A DNA stretch of 64,000 bases from Sinorhizobium alkalisoli (GTDB taxonomy: Bacteria; Pseudomonadota; Alphaproteobacteria; Rhizobiales; Rhizobiaceae), in assembly GCF_008932245.1 (NCBI RefSeq), contig NZ_CP034910.1:806001-870000 (forward strand), written 5' to 3'. Below the pieces are notes generated by a model. The model ran no database searches and was not told the DNA's origin. It worked only from the letters and a program-made list of their open reading frames with translations. Below are positions 10,071-18,473 of the stretch, in pieces. A program made the position numbers and the translations under genes. Every line of letters starts with the position of its first letter. Position 1 is the first letter of the stretch.

Positions 10071-10562
10071 TCACATGGTGTGGTCGTCGTCCTGCATTGG
10101 CGGGAGGATGTCGGCCGAGTAAAGGAGGGCCGGCTTCGAGCCGTTGTTCTTCCACCAATGGGCAAGTTCGCCGAACTCGGCAGTTGTTTCGCCAGCCTTG
10201 TGTTCGATCGGGACCTTGCAGCTGCTGCGATATTCGGTGATCGAGCCCTCGACGATCAGAATGTTGGCTGGACGTGCCTCATGCGAATGCCATGGCACCA
10301 CGCCGCCCGGCTGGACGACGAGCTTGCGCAGACGCAAGGTGCTGCCCTTCCAATCACCGCCCTTTGGCGAAAGGTCGATCGAGGCGAGGACGTCGTCGGT
10401 GACGCCTTCCGGTGCGGTTGCACCCGGAGCCATGGCATCGGTCGCGACCTGGTCGGCCGGGCAATCCCCGGCGAAGGCTGGCATTGTGGTGAAGGTCGGG
10501 GCGAAAAGGCCAAGCGTTACAGCAAGGAGGGTCAGGCGGCCTGCGGTGAACTTCAAGGTCAT
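10071..10562 (-). CDS. Secreted cupin-domain protein
   Basis: A 163-residue protein starting at the ATG 10562, which has AAGGAGA upstream and begins a clear signal peptide (cleavage near AFA-GD, residue 32). The rest is a single small beta-barrel cupin: VVPWHSHEARPANILIVEGSITEY supplies the His-x-His metal pair and the following Glu, with a second half ending in LAHWWKNNG. Cupins of this kind bind one metal and may be enzymes or sensors; no specific reaction can be named. It is convergent with nothing and lies next to the LysR gene without being in its operon. Confidence 0.8.
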   Translation of the reverse strand: MTLKFTAGRLTLLAVTLGLFAPTFTTMPAFAGDCPADQVATDAMAPGATAPEGVTDDVLASIDLSPKGGDWKGSTLRLRKLVVQPGGVVPWHSHEARPANILIVEGSITEYRSSCKVPIEHKAGETTAEFGELAHWWKNNGSKPALLYSADILPPMQDDDHTM

Positions 10563-10738
10563 GTCGGATTCTCCTTTGTGGGATCGCCGGAGATATTCCG
10601 GCGGCACGAGAAGAGTGCGGGAGATTTCGCCGACAAAGAAATGCCGCCTGTTTTTGAATTCCATAGCCCAGGGCTATCGCAGAAGAGAGGGCGCGCAGCC
10701 GCTTTTGCGGCCGAAGAACTGATCGTGTTCCGGTAGGA

Positions 10739-11650
10739 TCAGGCGATACGCCGCATATCGATCCCGGAGTGCGGGGCGGCCCAGCCATAGGACTTCACCG
10801 ATCCGACGAAGGTCGCGACGGCCGGCGAAAACCGCCGACCGGCAACAGTCACGAGACACACATCGCGCGTCACTTCGGGATCGGTAACCGGTCGCACCTG
10901 CAGCCCTGGAATGACCGCACTGTATTCGGGGATGAAGCAGATGCCCAGGCCACCGGCGACCATATTCTGGATCCAGTCCTCCCGCTCGCTCGAATAGGAT
11001 ATCCGCGTCTTGACACCAACGGACTCGCAAAGATCGGTAAGATAATCCCAGTATTCGCAATTCACACGCCGGAGATAGATTTCGCCGTCTATAGCCGTAA
11101 TTGGTATGGCATCGTACTGGCAAAGGCGATGGCCGGGGGGAAACGCCAGCATGAATCTCTCGCGGAAAAGCGGCGTCACGTCGAAACGTTCGGGGAAGCG
11201 GTCGCTGCTCGCCATGATGGCGACGTCGATTTCACCGGACTCGAGCAGTTCCGACAGCCGGGCGGGCACGCCTTCCACAAGCTGAAGCTGAATGCCGCGG
11301 TGGCGCATGTTGAAGTCGGTGAGCAGGCCGGTAAAGCGGCGCGGCCCGATCGTGCACATGATTCCGACTTTGACATGTGCATCTTCGAGACAGAGAAAAC
11401 GCGTAGCCTCCTGCCGGACGCCGGACAATTCGTCCAGAATCGACTGGAAGCGCGGCCTCAGCAGGTTTCCAAGATCGGTCAGATGGGTAAGGTTGCGCTC
11501 GCGTCGGAACAAAAGGCCGCCGACCTCGTCCTCGAGTTGCTGAATGGCGCGGCTCAAGGCCGGCTGGGTGACATTGCATTTCTCCGCCGCGCGCGTGAAG
11601 TTGCGGGTATCGCATACCGCCAGGAAATAACGAACGTGGTGAATGTCCAT
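10739..11650 (-). CDS. LysR-family transcriptional regulator
   Basis: A 303-residue regulator. The N-terminal winged helix-turn-helix (residues 2-60; TRAAEKCNVTQPALSRAIQQ) is typical LysR, followed by the linker helix and two effector-binding lobes. The start at 11650 is preferred because GGGGGGCAGG precedes it and it gives the usual MDIHHVRYFLAV opening. It is divergent from the hydroxybutyrate dehydrogenase / patatin pair, the classic geometry for a LysR regulator of the neighbouring operon, and a perfect 16-base dyad lies between them. The co-inducer is unknown; 3-hydroxybutyrate or acetoacetate would be logical. Confidence 0.88.
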   Translation of the reverse strand: MDIHHVRYFLAVCDTRNFTRAAEKCNVTQPALSRAIQQLEDEVGGLLFRRERNLTHLTDLGNLLRPRFQSILDELSGVRQEATRFLCLEDAHVKVGIMCTIGPRRFTGLLTDFNMRHRGIQLQLVEGVPARLSELLESGEIDVAIMASSDRFPERFDVTPLFRERFMLAFPPGHRLCQYDAIPITAIDGEIYLRRVNCEYWDYLTDLCESVGVKTRISYSSEREDWIQNMVAGGLGICFIPEYSAVIPGLQVRPVTDPEVTRDVCLVTVAGRRFSPAVATFVGSVKSYGWAAPHSGIDMRRIA

Positions 11651-11842
11651 ACCTGCCCCCCGAAAAGCCTTTTTGGCATGTTCTTCGGATCGGATCCGGT
11701 CCAAAATGTATGATTTCAGATACTGTGGCGATCCGCCCTTGAGTCTCGATTAATGCGAAGCGCCGCAGTCGAGGCGATGAATTTCCTTTGTGCGCGCCGC
11801 CTTCGCCAATGCAATTCACCTATCGAATTCATAGCACAGTGG

Positions 11843-11858
11843 CATTTCAGTTGAAATG
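11843..11858. promoter_or_regulatory. Perfect dyad, candidate LysR operator upstream of the hydroxybutyrate dehydrogenase gene
   Basis: CATTTCAGTTGAAATG: seven-base arms CATTTCA and TGAAATG around GT, 63 bases before the dehydrogenase ATG and within the 270-base divergent gap. It contains the T-N11-A spacing expected of LysR boxes. A longer, weaker dyad (ATTCAT...ATGAAT) encloses it. Confidence 0.55.
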
Positions 11859-11921
11859 AATAGAGCGCCATTCTCTTCCCCGGAAAAAGGCCCTTCGGCC
11901 CAAATGTGAGGAGACGTGGAC

Positions 11922-12749
11922 ATGCTGAAAAGTACCGCAGAAATCGACTCGATGCTCGGGCGCAGAGCGCTCGAGGGCCGCAGCGCCATCGTCACCGGTT
12001 CCACCAGCGGCATTGGTCTTGGCATCGCTCAGGCGCTTGCCAAGGCGGGCGCGGCGGTGATGCTCAATGGCTTCGGCGACCCGGCCGAGATCGAACGGCA
12101 GCGGGCCGAAATGGCGGAGGAAAACGATGTCGACATTGCCTATGACAGCGCCGACATGTCGAGCTCCGCGGCAATCCGGATGATGGTCGAGCGCGCCAGC
12201 GCCCGCTTCGGGCAGGTGGATATCGTTGTAAACAATGCCGGCATCCAGCACGTCGCACCGATTGCCGAATTCCCGGCGGGGAAGTGGGACGCGATCCTCT
12301 CGATCAATCTGTCCGCCGCCTTCCATCTCGTCCAGGCGACCTATGGCGAGATGCGCGCCCGTGGTTTCGGGCGCATCATCAACGTCGCCTCGGCCCACGG
12401 CCTCGTCGCCTCGCCCTTCAAATCGGCTTATGTTGCTGCCAAGCACGGCCTCGTCGGATTCACCAAGGTGGTGGCTCTCGAGGGCGCGGAATTCGGTATT
12501 ACCGCCAATGCGATCTGTCCCGGTTATGTCTGGACGCCGCTCGTCGAACAACAGATCGAAGACCAGGCAAAATCGCATGGCATCGCTCGCGATGCGGTCA
12601 TCCGCGACGTGTTCTTGAAGAACCAGCCCACGAAGCGCTTCGCAACGGTCGAGGAGATGGGCGCGCTCAGCGTCTTTCTCTGCAGCAGCGCAGCCGCGTC
12701 GATTACCGGGACTGCCATCCCGGTCGACGGTGGCTGGACGGCCCACTGA
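11922..12749 (+). CDS. bdhA: 3-hydroxybutyrate dehydrogenase (SDR family)
   Basis: NAD-dependent interconversion of (R)-3-hydroxybutyrate and acetoacetate, the step that feeds polyhydroxybutyrate breakdown products into acetyl-CoA metabolism. The 275-residue cytoplasmic protein has the Rossmann glycine motif TGSTSGIG (25-32), NNAG (104-107), the catalytic Ser157 (INVAS), Tyr170 and Lys174 (YVAAK), and the family ending ASITGTAIPVDGGWTAH. The ATG 11922 is chosen over a GTG at 11916 because GAGGAGA then has normal spacing. The patatin gene follows after 17 bases, so they form an operon, probably controlled by the divergent LysR protein. It could be a paralogue with another hydroxyacid preference. 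Confidence 0.85.
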   Translation: MLKSTAEIDSMLGRRALEGRSAIVTGSTSGIGLGIAQALAKAGAAVMLNGFGDPAEIERQRAEMAEENDVDIAYDSADMSSSAAIRMMVERASARFGQVDIVVNNAGIQHVAPIAEFPAGKWDAILSINLSAAFHLVQATYGEMRARGFGRIINVASAHGLVASPFKSAYVAAKHGLVGFTKVVALEGAEFGITANAICPGYVWTPLVEQQIEDQAKSHGIARDAVIRDVFLKNQPTKRFATVEEMGALSVFLCSSAAASITGTAIPVDGGWTAH

Positions 12750-12766
12750 GCGAGAGGAAGAGAGCG

Positions 12767-13852
12767 ATGAACAAGCACGCCACCATGAACATGCCCGTAG
12801 TTCAGGACGAGGAGATATCCTCCAGGGTTGCGGCGCGACCGCCGCGAACCCTCAATCTGGCGCTGCAGGGAGGTGGCGCGCACGGCGCTTTCACCTGGGG
12901 CGTGCTCGACCGGCTGCTCGACGAGCCGAGCCTTTCCTTCGAAGGCGTCGTCGCAACGAGCGCCGGAGCCATGAATGCCGCGGTCCTTGCCTATGGGCTG
13001 GCAGAGGGAGGGCGCAGCGGCGCGCAGAAGGCGCTTGCCAATTTCTGGCGCCGTATCAGCCATGCAGCCGCCTTCAGCCCGCTTCAGCCGAGCTTTCTCG
13101 ATCGCATGACGGGCTCGAAATCATTGGAGCACTCGCCAGCCTTCGTCATCTTCGACATGGTGACGCGACTGCTGTCGCCCTACCAGTTCAATCCGTTGAA
13201 CTACAATCCGCTGCGTCGGGTGCTTGAGCAGTCCATCGAGCTCGATGCGATCCGCATGGCGCGTTGTCCGGTCAAGCTCAATATCTGCGCAACCAATGTG
13301 CGTACCGGCAAGGTCAAGGTGTTTTCGAATGACGAGATTTCGATCGATGCCGTCATGGCATCAGCCTGTCTGCCCTTCCTGTTCCAGGCCGTCGAGATCG
13401 ACGGCGAGGCCTATTGGGACGGCGGCTATATGGGGAATCCCGCGATCTTTCCGTTGATCTATAGCTGCGACACGCCGGACGTGCTGGTGGTCCATATCAA
13501 TCCCCTGGAGCGAACGGAACTGCCGCGAACGGCAGGGGAGATCCTCAACAGGATCAACGAAATCAGCTTCAACTCCTCGCTGCTCCGCGAGATGCGGGCG
13601 ATTGCCTTCGTGACGCAACTGATCGATTCCAAGGCCGGCGATGGCCTCGATCTGAAGCGCATCTTCGTGCACGGCATTTCCGACGACGAGACGATGAGAA
13701 ACTTAAGCGTCTCGAGCAAGCTCAATGCCGAATGGGGCGCCCTCGTCGACCTGCGCGACCGCGGCCGAGAATGCGCCGAGGCGTGGCTCGAGGAAAACTA
13801 TGACGCGATCGGCAATCGCTCCAGCGTCGACATCAGCACGCGCTATCTCTAG
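12767..13852 (+). CDS. Patatin-like phospholipase / depolymerase
   Basis: A 361-residue serine acyl hydrolase with the patatin fold. Seen: oxyanion loop LQGGGAHGAF (33-42), nucleophile Ser65 in ATSAG, and the second catalytic residue Asp218 in DGGYMGN. The first Gly of the usual GxSxG elbow is Ala here. There is no signal peptide, so it acts inside the cell. Coupled to 3-hydroxybutyrate dehydrogenase, it may release hydroxyacyl units from polyhydroxybutyrate granules or from lipids; this is inference from context. The ATG at 12767 follows GAGAGGAAGAGAG. Open frame continues far upstream but overlaps the dehydrogenase and has no start signal. Confidence 0.85.
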   Translation: MNKHATMNMPVVQDEEISSRVAARPPRTLNLALQGGGAHGAFTWGVLDRLLDEPSLSFEGVVATSAGAMNAAVLAYGLAEGGRSGAQKALANFWRRISHAAAFSPLQPSFLDRMTGSKSLEHSPAFVIFDMVTRLLSPYQFNPLNYNPLRRVLEQSIELDAIRMARCPVKLNICATNVRTGKVKVFSNDEISIDAVMASACLPFLFQAVEIDGEAYWDGGYMGNPAIFPLIYSCDTPDVLVVHINPLERTELPRTAGEILNRINEISFNSSLLREMRAIAFVTQLIDSKAGDGLDLKRIFVHGISDDETMRNLSVSSKLNAEWGALVDLRDRGRECAEAWLEENYDAIGNRSSVDISTRYL

Positions 13853-13947
13853 AGCGCGTTTCGATCTGACTGGATCAGATCGGCGCTCTAACGCTTGAGG
13901 CATGATCTTATCGATCCTCGTTTCACTCCGGTCGGATCATGCTCTAA
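13851..13947. repeat. RIME-type element (two palindromes)
   Basis: Two inverted repeats in tandem: AGAGCGC (13851-13857) with a matching GCGCTCT, enclosing GATCTGA/TCAGATC; and GCATGATC with GATCATGC ending near 13942. This is the layout of the rhizobial intergenic mosaic element RIME1. It begins within the stop codon region of the patatin gene and sits between convergent genes, where it can act as a bidirectional terminator. Confidence 0.8.
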
Positions 13948-13959
13948 CTTAAGCTAAAG

Positions 13960-15687
13960 CTAGTTGCTCCAAGCGGAATCATAGCTCCATGCCTCATACG
14001 TTTCGATACGGCCCCCGTCGGTGGACTTCACTTCAAGCGAGGTCAGGTCTGTGATCTTATAGGTACGGCGCGTCCCGCAGACCGCGCCCCCATTGGCGAA
14101 GACCTCGACGACGCCGCGATCGAAGAACAACGTCAACCGTTCGAGCGTCAGCGGCGCTGAGCGGTACTCGATGTCACCATTATCCTCCGCCACGGCCAGC
14201 TCAAGCCGGCGGGCGCTGTGAGCCAACCTAAAGCTCTCCCCGTCGCTGCCCCGCGCGATGATCTGAACTCCATCCAGATCGCCTGCCAAAGACAACTCGA
14301 TGGGACGCCCCGGTTCGCATGCGAATTGAAAAGGTGCAGACTGGGCAAGAGTGCGGGCGCGCAGGCGCTGGCAACCCTTCTCCGGCATCATTGTCAAATT
14401 GCGTTGGGCGTCGAGGCCGAGCACGCGCGGGAGCGACAGCTCCCCGCTATACGGCGAACCTCCTGGCTTGCGGAATTCCCAATTGAAGAGCCAGGCAAAA
14501 GCGATCTGGCGGTCCTTTGCCAGGAAGCTCTGCATCGCGTAAAAATCCGTGCCGAAATCCAACTCCTGCAAAGTGGGAGTCGCGGGCATGAAGCGGTCGC
14601 CCTCGAACGTGCCGACCTGTGCGTAAAGCAGGTTATGACGGCCGGTTTCCGGCTCAGTGTATCCTACAAAGCCCATCACCAGCACATGATGACAATCGAG
14701 CTCGAAAAAATCCGGGCACTCCACGCAGCGTGCGCCGTGCCGGCGAAAATGCTCGGGAGCGCGATAGAGGACGGACAAGAATTTCCAGTCCTCGCCGTCC
14801 TCGGACCCATAGAGCAGGACGGCCGGATCACCGTCGATCGCCGCGCCGAGGACCATCCGAAATGTGCCGCGGGCCGCATCGTACCACACCTTGGGGTCAC
14901 GGAAGTCGTGGGCACTACCATCGGGACCGTTGACAAGCACCAACTTATCGGCATCCGGACGCAGGAGATCGGCCGATGGCAGCACTCGCTTCTGCACCTC
15001 CTTGTAGTCCTTGAACAGGTCATAGGCCGGCAGTCGTTCTGTGTAGTAGAAGCTGAGCTTGCCCTCGGGGCCAACGAAGGCACTTCCCGAGAAGGCGCCG
15101 CCGGTGGCGCCTAGCGACCAAAGATTCTGTTCCGGATGCAGGAAGATCGGCAGATGGATCCAACGGTAGAGATCATCGCTGACGGCATGGCCCCAGTGCA
15201 TGGGTCCCCATTCGGATTCAACGGGGTGGAACTGGTAAAAGAGGTGATAGCGGCCGTCGACGAAACACAGCCCGTTCGGATCGTTCATCCAGGCCTGAAA
15301 CGGCGAGAATCTGAGCTGCGGGCGATTTGCATCGCTCTCGTACCACTCCGGCCAGGATGTCCTCGGTCGAGCGATGACGCGGCCATCGCGCAACTCCAAG
15401 AAAGTCACGCCTTTCTCAGCAACGTCGTCCGGGTTGAAGCTGTAAAGCAGTGGAATTTCAATGGCGCCATGGTCCCATTCTAGCGTGAGCGGACCGGCCG
15501 CATAATGAGTATAGGAATAGAATTGAAAATAGGGCGGCAGCCGCGCGATCCGGTAAACGACCCGATCGCCGGCACGCAGAACGAAGGCATCGGCGTCATC
15601 CTCCGGAGCTGATTTTCCAGGCTTCTTCCGAGCCCAGATCTCGAACCGCACGCCGCGCTCAGCATCCAATTGCGCCCTGTTCTTCAT
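13960..15687 (-). CDS. GH32 beta-fructosidase, intracellular
   Basis: Hydrolyses beta-fructosidic bonds (sucrose, inulo-oligosaccharides, levan-type chains). The 575-residue protein has the GH32 five-bladed propeller from about 125 to 430, with nucleophile Asp136 in WMNDPNG, transition-state Asp264 in FRDP and acid/base Glu323 in ECPD, then a C-terminal beta-sandwich to the end. About 125 residues precede the propeller, more than in typical invertases, and no signal peptide is seen, so it acts in the cytoplasm. It is the last gene of the divergent sugar operon, 57 bases after the GH91 gene. In context it would split inulobiose or similar products into fructose. Exact specificity cannot be read from sequence. 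Confidence 0.9.
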   Translation of the reverse strand: MKNRAQLDAERGVRFEIWARKKPGKSAPEDDADAFVLRAGDRVVYRIARLPPYFQFYSYTHYAAGPLTLEWDHGAIEIPLLYSFNPDDVAEKGVTFLELRDGRVIARPRTSWPEWYESDANRPQLRFSPFQAWMNDPNGLCFVDGRYHLFYQFHPVESEWGPMHWGHAVSDDLYRWIHLPIFLHPEQNLWSLGATGGAFSGSAFVGPEGKLSFYYTERLPAYDLFKDYKEVQKRVLPSADLLRPDADKLVLVNGPDGSAHDFRDPKVWYDAARGTFRMVLGAAIDGDPAVLLYGSEDGEDWKFLSVLYRAPEHFRRHGARCVECPDFFELDCHHVLVMGFVGYTEPETGRHNLLYAQVGTFEGDRFMPATPTLQELDFGTDFYAMQSFLAKDRQIAFAWLFNWEFRKPGGSPYSGELSLPRVLGLDAQRNLTMMPEKGCQRLRARTLAQSAPFQFACEPGRPIELSLAGDLDGVQIIARGSDGESFRLAHSARRLELAVAEDNGDIEYRSAPLTLERLTLFFDRGVVEVFANGGAVCGTRRTYKITDLTSLEVKSTDGGRIETYEAWSYDSAWSN

Positions 15688-15744
15688 TCGATGGCCTTAT
15701 TGATGATTTTTTCCGACACTGAATTTCGAGAGTCAGCGTTTGAT

Positions 15745-17139
15745 TTATATTGAAAGTTCCCCATTTTTCCCGGGAACTGGGGTGCCCCTAAATGCATTCT
15801 TTGTTTTGTCCATCTCAACCTGTTCGTCATTCCCTGAATCTAGGACTATATTACGTACAGAGCCTTTTTGAACTAGTACAGACGTTACTTCAAGCTCCTT
15901 CAAATTGCTAATTGAAAGCAACGCTCCCACTTGTGTTGAAAAACAGGCACTGTTTGGTGCATCAATGGTGTGCGATATTTCGGTTGTGGCCACGATATGA
16001 TTATTGGCTATGTAATTGCCGATACCGGAGACAACGTTGATTATCACCGGCTTTACGCCGGCAGGCTTGACATATTCGGTATCTATTGTTTCCGAGATGT
16101 GGTTCGCAATTATCGAATTGTTGCTGCCGTCGATTTGCAAAAGTCCGAACAGATCATCCAAGCCGTTATCGTACTTCTGCATCGGTGCCCACGGCTCGCG
16201 ATCTCGCAAAAAGTGATTTGAGGAAACCAAATTTTCGCAACAGTTGGCAGCAAAAACCAACATTCCGGGATAAAACGAATGGAATCTATTTCCTGTGAGC
16301 GAGGAACGCACCACGCCGGAAAAATAGACACTGCTGGCACCTCGAGGGAATACGTTGTTTGAGGATACTAGAATGCCTCCGTAATTTTCGGCATAAATGG
16401 AATGTCCTCTATATCCGGCTCCGACAAAATTATTCGCAATTCTTGAGGCCTGCCCCATACCTTTCAGTTCGATACAGTTCCCGCACTCGGCAATGAAGTT
16501 GTTGTCTATCGCCAGCGCATCTGCATCATAAACAATAACTCCATGCTCCAGATAGATGAGACCCATTCCCGTTATTCGGAATGAGTCATTGGCGCTACCT
16601 ACATATATTCCCGTTTTGCCATTCTTGTATGTATTTTCCGGATCATTTTGCTCCGAACCATCACTAATGAAGTGCAAGCCATCGATGCAAAAGTCGGCAA
16701 ACTCCACAGAGCTTATGCGAGGATTCCCAGTTCGCTTGACATAAAATGCAGCTCCGGCAGCCTCACCGTCGGCGGCATCTGGAGAAATGTCCACAAGCAT
16801 GCGACTTCCGCCCGGCCACACTTCGTGCCAGCGTGCCGCCTCGTGTGCGGGTGTGTTGAAACGGATGCTCGAAGACGTAAAACCGTGTCCGGAGCCCACA
16901 ATTTTCAGATAGCTCACGTCTATAACGACTTGAGTGGCAAGACGGTAATCGCCCGGCGGTACATAGATTACTGCTCCAGGTTTCCCGCCGTCATTTTGAT
17001 CGGAAACAGTTTGCCTGCTTTTAATATCCGCAATGATGCTATTGATGACCGCTCCAATATCCTCATAGGGATTACCCACCGGATACTTTGTCACGTCGTA
17101 ACAGTTTTCGCTAAGTATTGTTAATGTCTTCTCGGACAT
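15745..17139 (-). CDS. GH91 enzyme: difructose dianhydride hydrolase or inulin fructotransferase
   Basis: A 464-residue right-handed beta-helix protein matching, from memory, the inulin fructotransferase / difructose-anhydride (DFA) hydrolase family. Seen: DIGAVINSIIADIKSRQ (27-43), YVPPGDYRLATQVVIDVSYL (59-78), the acidic pair Asp207 and Glu218 in ADAL...IAEC with the family's 11-residue spacing, and FYPGML. Known members either cleave inulin into DFA outside the cell or hydrolyse DFA III to inulobiose. No signal peptide is present and the gene sits behind an ABC importer, which favours the intracellular hydrolase. Base composition is much more AT-rich than its neighbours (23 of 60 G+C in 15841-15900). 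A GGAGTAAG box precedes the ATG. Confidence 0.85.
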   Translation of the reverse strand: MSEKTLTILSENCYDVTKYPVGNPYEDIGAVINSIIADIKSRQTVSDQNDGGKPGAVIYVPPGDYRLATQVVIDVSYLKIVGSGHGFTSSSIRFNTPAHEAARWHEVWPGGSRMLVDISPDAADGEAAGAAFYVKRTGNPRISSVEFADFCIDGLHFISDGSEQNDPENTYKNGKTGIYVGSANDSFRITGMGLIYLEHGVIVYDADALAIDNNFIAECGNCIELKGMGQASRIANNFVGAGYRGHSIYAENYGGILVSSNNVFPRGASSVYFSGVVRSSLTGNRFHSFYPGMLVFAANCCENLVSSNHFLRDREPWAPMQKYDNGLDDLFGLLQIDGSNNSIIANHISETIDTEYVKPAGVKPVIINVVSGIGNYIANNHIVATTEISHTIDAPNSACFSTQVGALLSISNLKELEVTSVLVQKGSVRNIVLDSGNDEQVEMDKTKNAFRGTPVPGKNGELSI

Positions 17140-17317
17140 TTCTTACTCCAGAGCGGTAGTAGACTGATGTTCTTGATCGGCTTGTTACTTGCAAACTGAC
17201 CGGGTAACGCGTTCAACCAGCTCTCCCACTGGGTTTCCTAGCTGGAGACCCGAAGGAGCCACAGGCGATGGGTGGCGACACAGGGCTCGTCACTCTTGTT
17301 TTCTCCCGGCTATTCCA

Positions 17318-18460
17318 TCACCAGATGCTGGTGCGGGTGACCGGTTCAAAGAAGTGAAGTTCTTCGGCATCGACAGCGACGCGCGCGATGTCACCTGCGC
17401 GTACTGTGCTCTTCGGAGAAAAACGGGCTACAGCAGCTCTTTCGTCGCCAATATCGGCGACGGCGTCCGAGTCGCCAGCATCCACCCAAGGTGCGCCGAT
17501 ATTCAGATGCACCATGGATTCAGAGCCTAACGCCTCAACAAGAGTGACTGGGGCCGAGATCTCGGCCGAAGAAGGGCGGATTGCCGCGTCGTTCATGTGC
17601 TCGGGCCGGACTCCGACAATGACCTGACGGTTAGACGCACCGTTGAGAGAGGGGCGATATTCGAAGACCCGCTCAGGGACTTCGAAACTGTTGCTGCCCA
17701 GCGTGAGGGTCCTTCCATTCAGAACGGCCTCGTACAAGTTCATCGAGGGGGATCCGATAAAGGCGGCGACAAAGACATTGCCAGGGCGTTTGTACAGGTT
17801 TTGCGGTGTATCGACTTGCTGCAGCACGCCGCCTTTCATGACAGCTACGCGGTCGCCCATCGTCATCGCCTCGACCTGGTCGTGTGTCACGTAAACCGTG
17901 GTGACATTCAGTTTTCTTTGGAGGCTGGCGATCTCGGCGCGCATCTGCACGCGCAGCTTGGCATCCAGGTTCGACAACGGTTCATCCATGAGGAAGGCCG
18001 CCGGTTTGCGGACGATCGCTCGTCCCATGGCGACACGCTGTCGCTGACCTCCTGAAAGGAGTGCCGGCCTACGGTCGAGCAAAGTCGTCAATTCAAGGGT
18101 GCGTGCGGCTTCGTCTACGCGGCTCGCGACTTCGGCCTTCGGCAGCCCGGCCATCTGCAGGGGAAAGGCGATATTTTCGCGCACTGTCTTGTGGGGATAA
18201 AGCGCATAGGACTGGAACACCATGGCGATGTCGCGATCCTTGGGATCGACATCGTTAACTAACCTGCCACCAATCCTGAGTTCACCGCTAGTAATGCTCT
18301 CCAGGCCAGCGATCATCCTGAGCGCCGTTGACTTTCCACATCCTGACGGGCCGACGAAAACCATGAACTCGCCATCCCTGATGTCGAAGCTCAGATCGTG
18401 CAGAGCGTGAAAGCTGTTTCCGTAGACCTTGTTGATATTGCACAGCTCTATGGCGGACAT
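17318..18460 (-). CDS. Sugar ABC importer ATP-binding subunit (MsmK/UgpC type)
   Basis: A 380-residue ATPase with Walker [10 protein letters not shown] (37-45), signature LSGGQRQR, Walker B AAFLMDEP and a C-terminal TOBE-like region after about residue 240. Such subunits energise CUT1 sugar importers. It follows the second permease gene by 13 bases. The GH91 gene follows after 178 bases, the largest gap in this operon, so an internal promoter there is possible. The partner permeases and the downstream glycosidases point to a fructose-containing oligosaccharide as substrate. Confidence 0.9.
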   Translation of the reverse strand: MSAIELCNINKVYGNSFHALHDLSFDIRDGEFMVFVGPSGCGKSTALRMIAGLESITSGELRIGGRLVNDVDPKDRDIAMVFQSYALYPHKTVRENIAFPLQMAGLPKAEVASRVDEAARTLELTTLLDRRPALLSGGQRQRVAMGRAIVRKPAAFLMDEPLSNLDAKLRVQMRAEIASLQRKLNVTTVYVTHDQVEAMTMGDRVAVMKGGVLQQVDTPQNLYKRPGNVFVAAFIGSPSMNLYEAVLNGRTLTLGSNSFEVPERVFEYRPSLNGASNRQVIVGVRPEHMNDAAIRPSSAEISAPVTLVEALGSESMVHLNIGAPWVDAGDSDAVADIGDERAAVARFSPKSTVRAGDIARVAVDAEELHFFEPVTRTSIW

Positions 18461-18473
18461 GCTTCTGCCTCCC

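Noticed and set aside
12284..12766. Upstream extension of the patatin frame
   Set aside because: It overlaps the hydroxybutyrate dehydrogenase in another frame and lacks a start signal; the ATG at 12767 has a good ribosome site and patatin alignment begins there.
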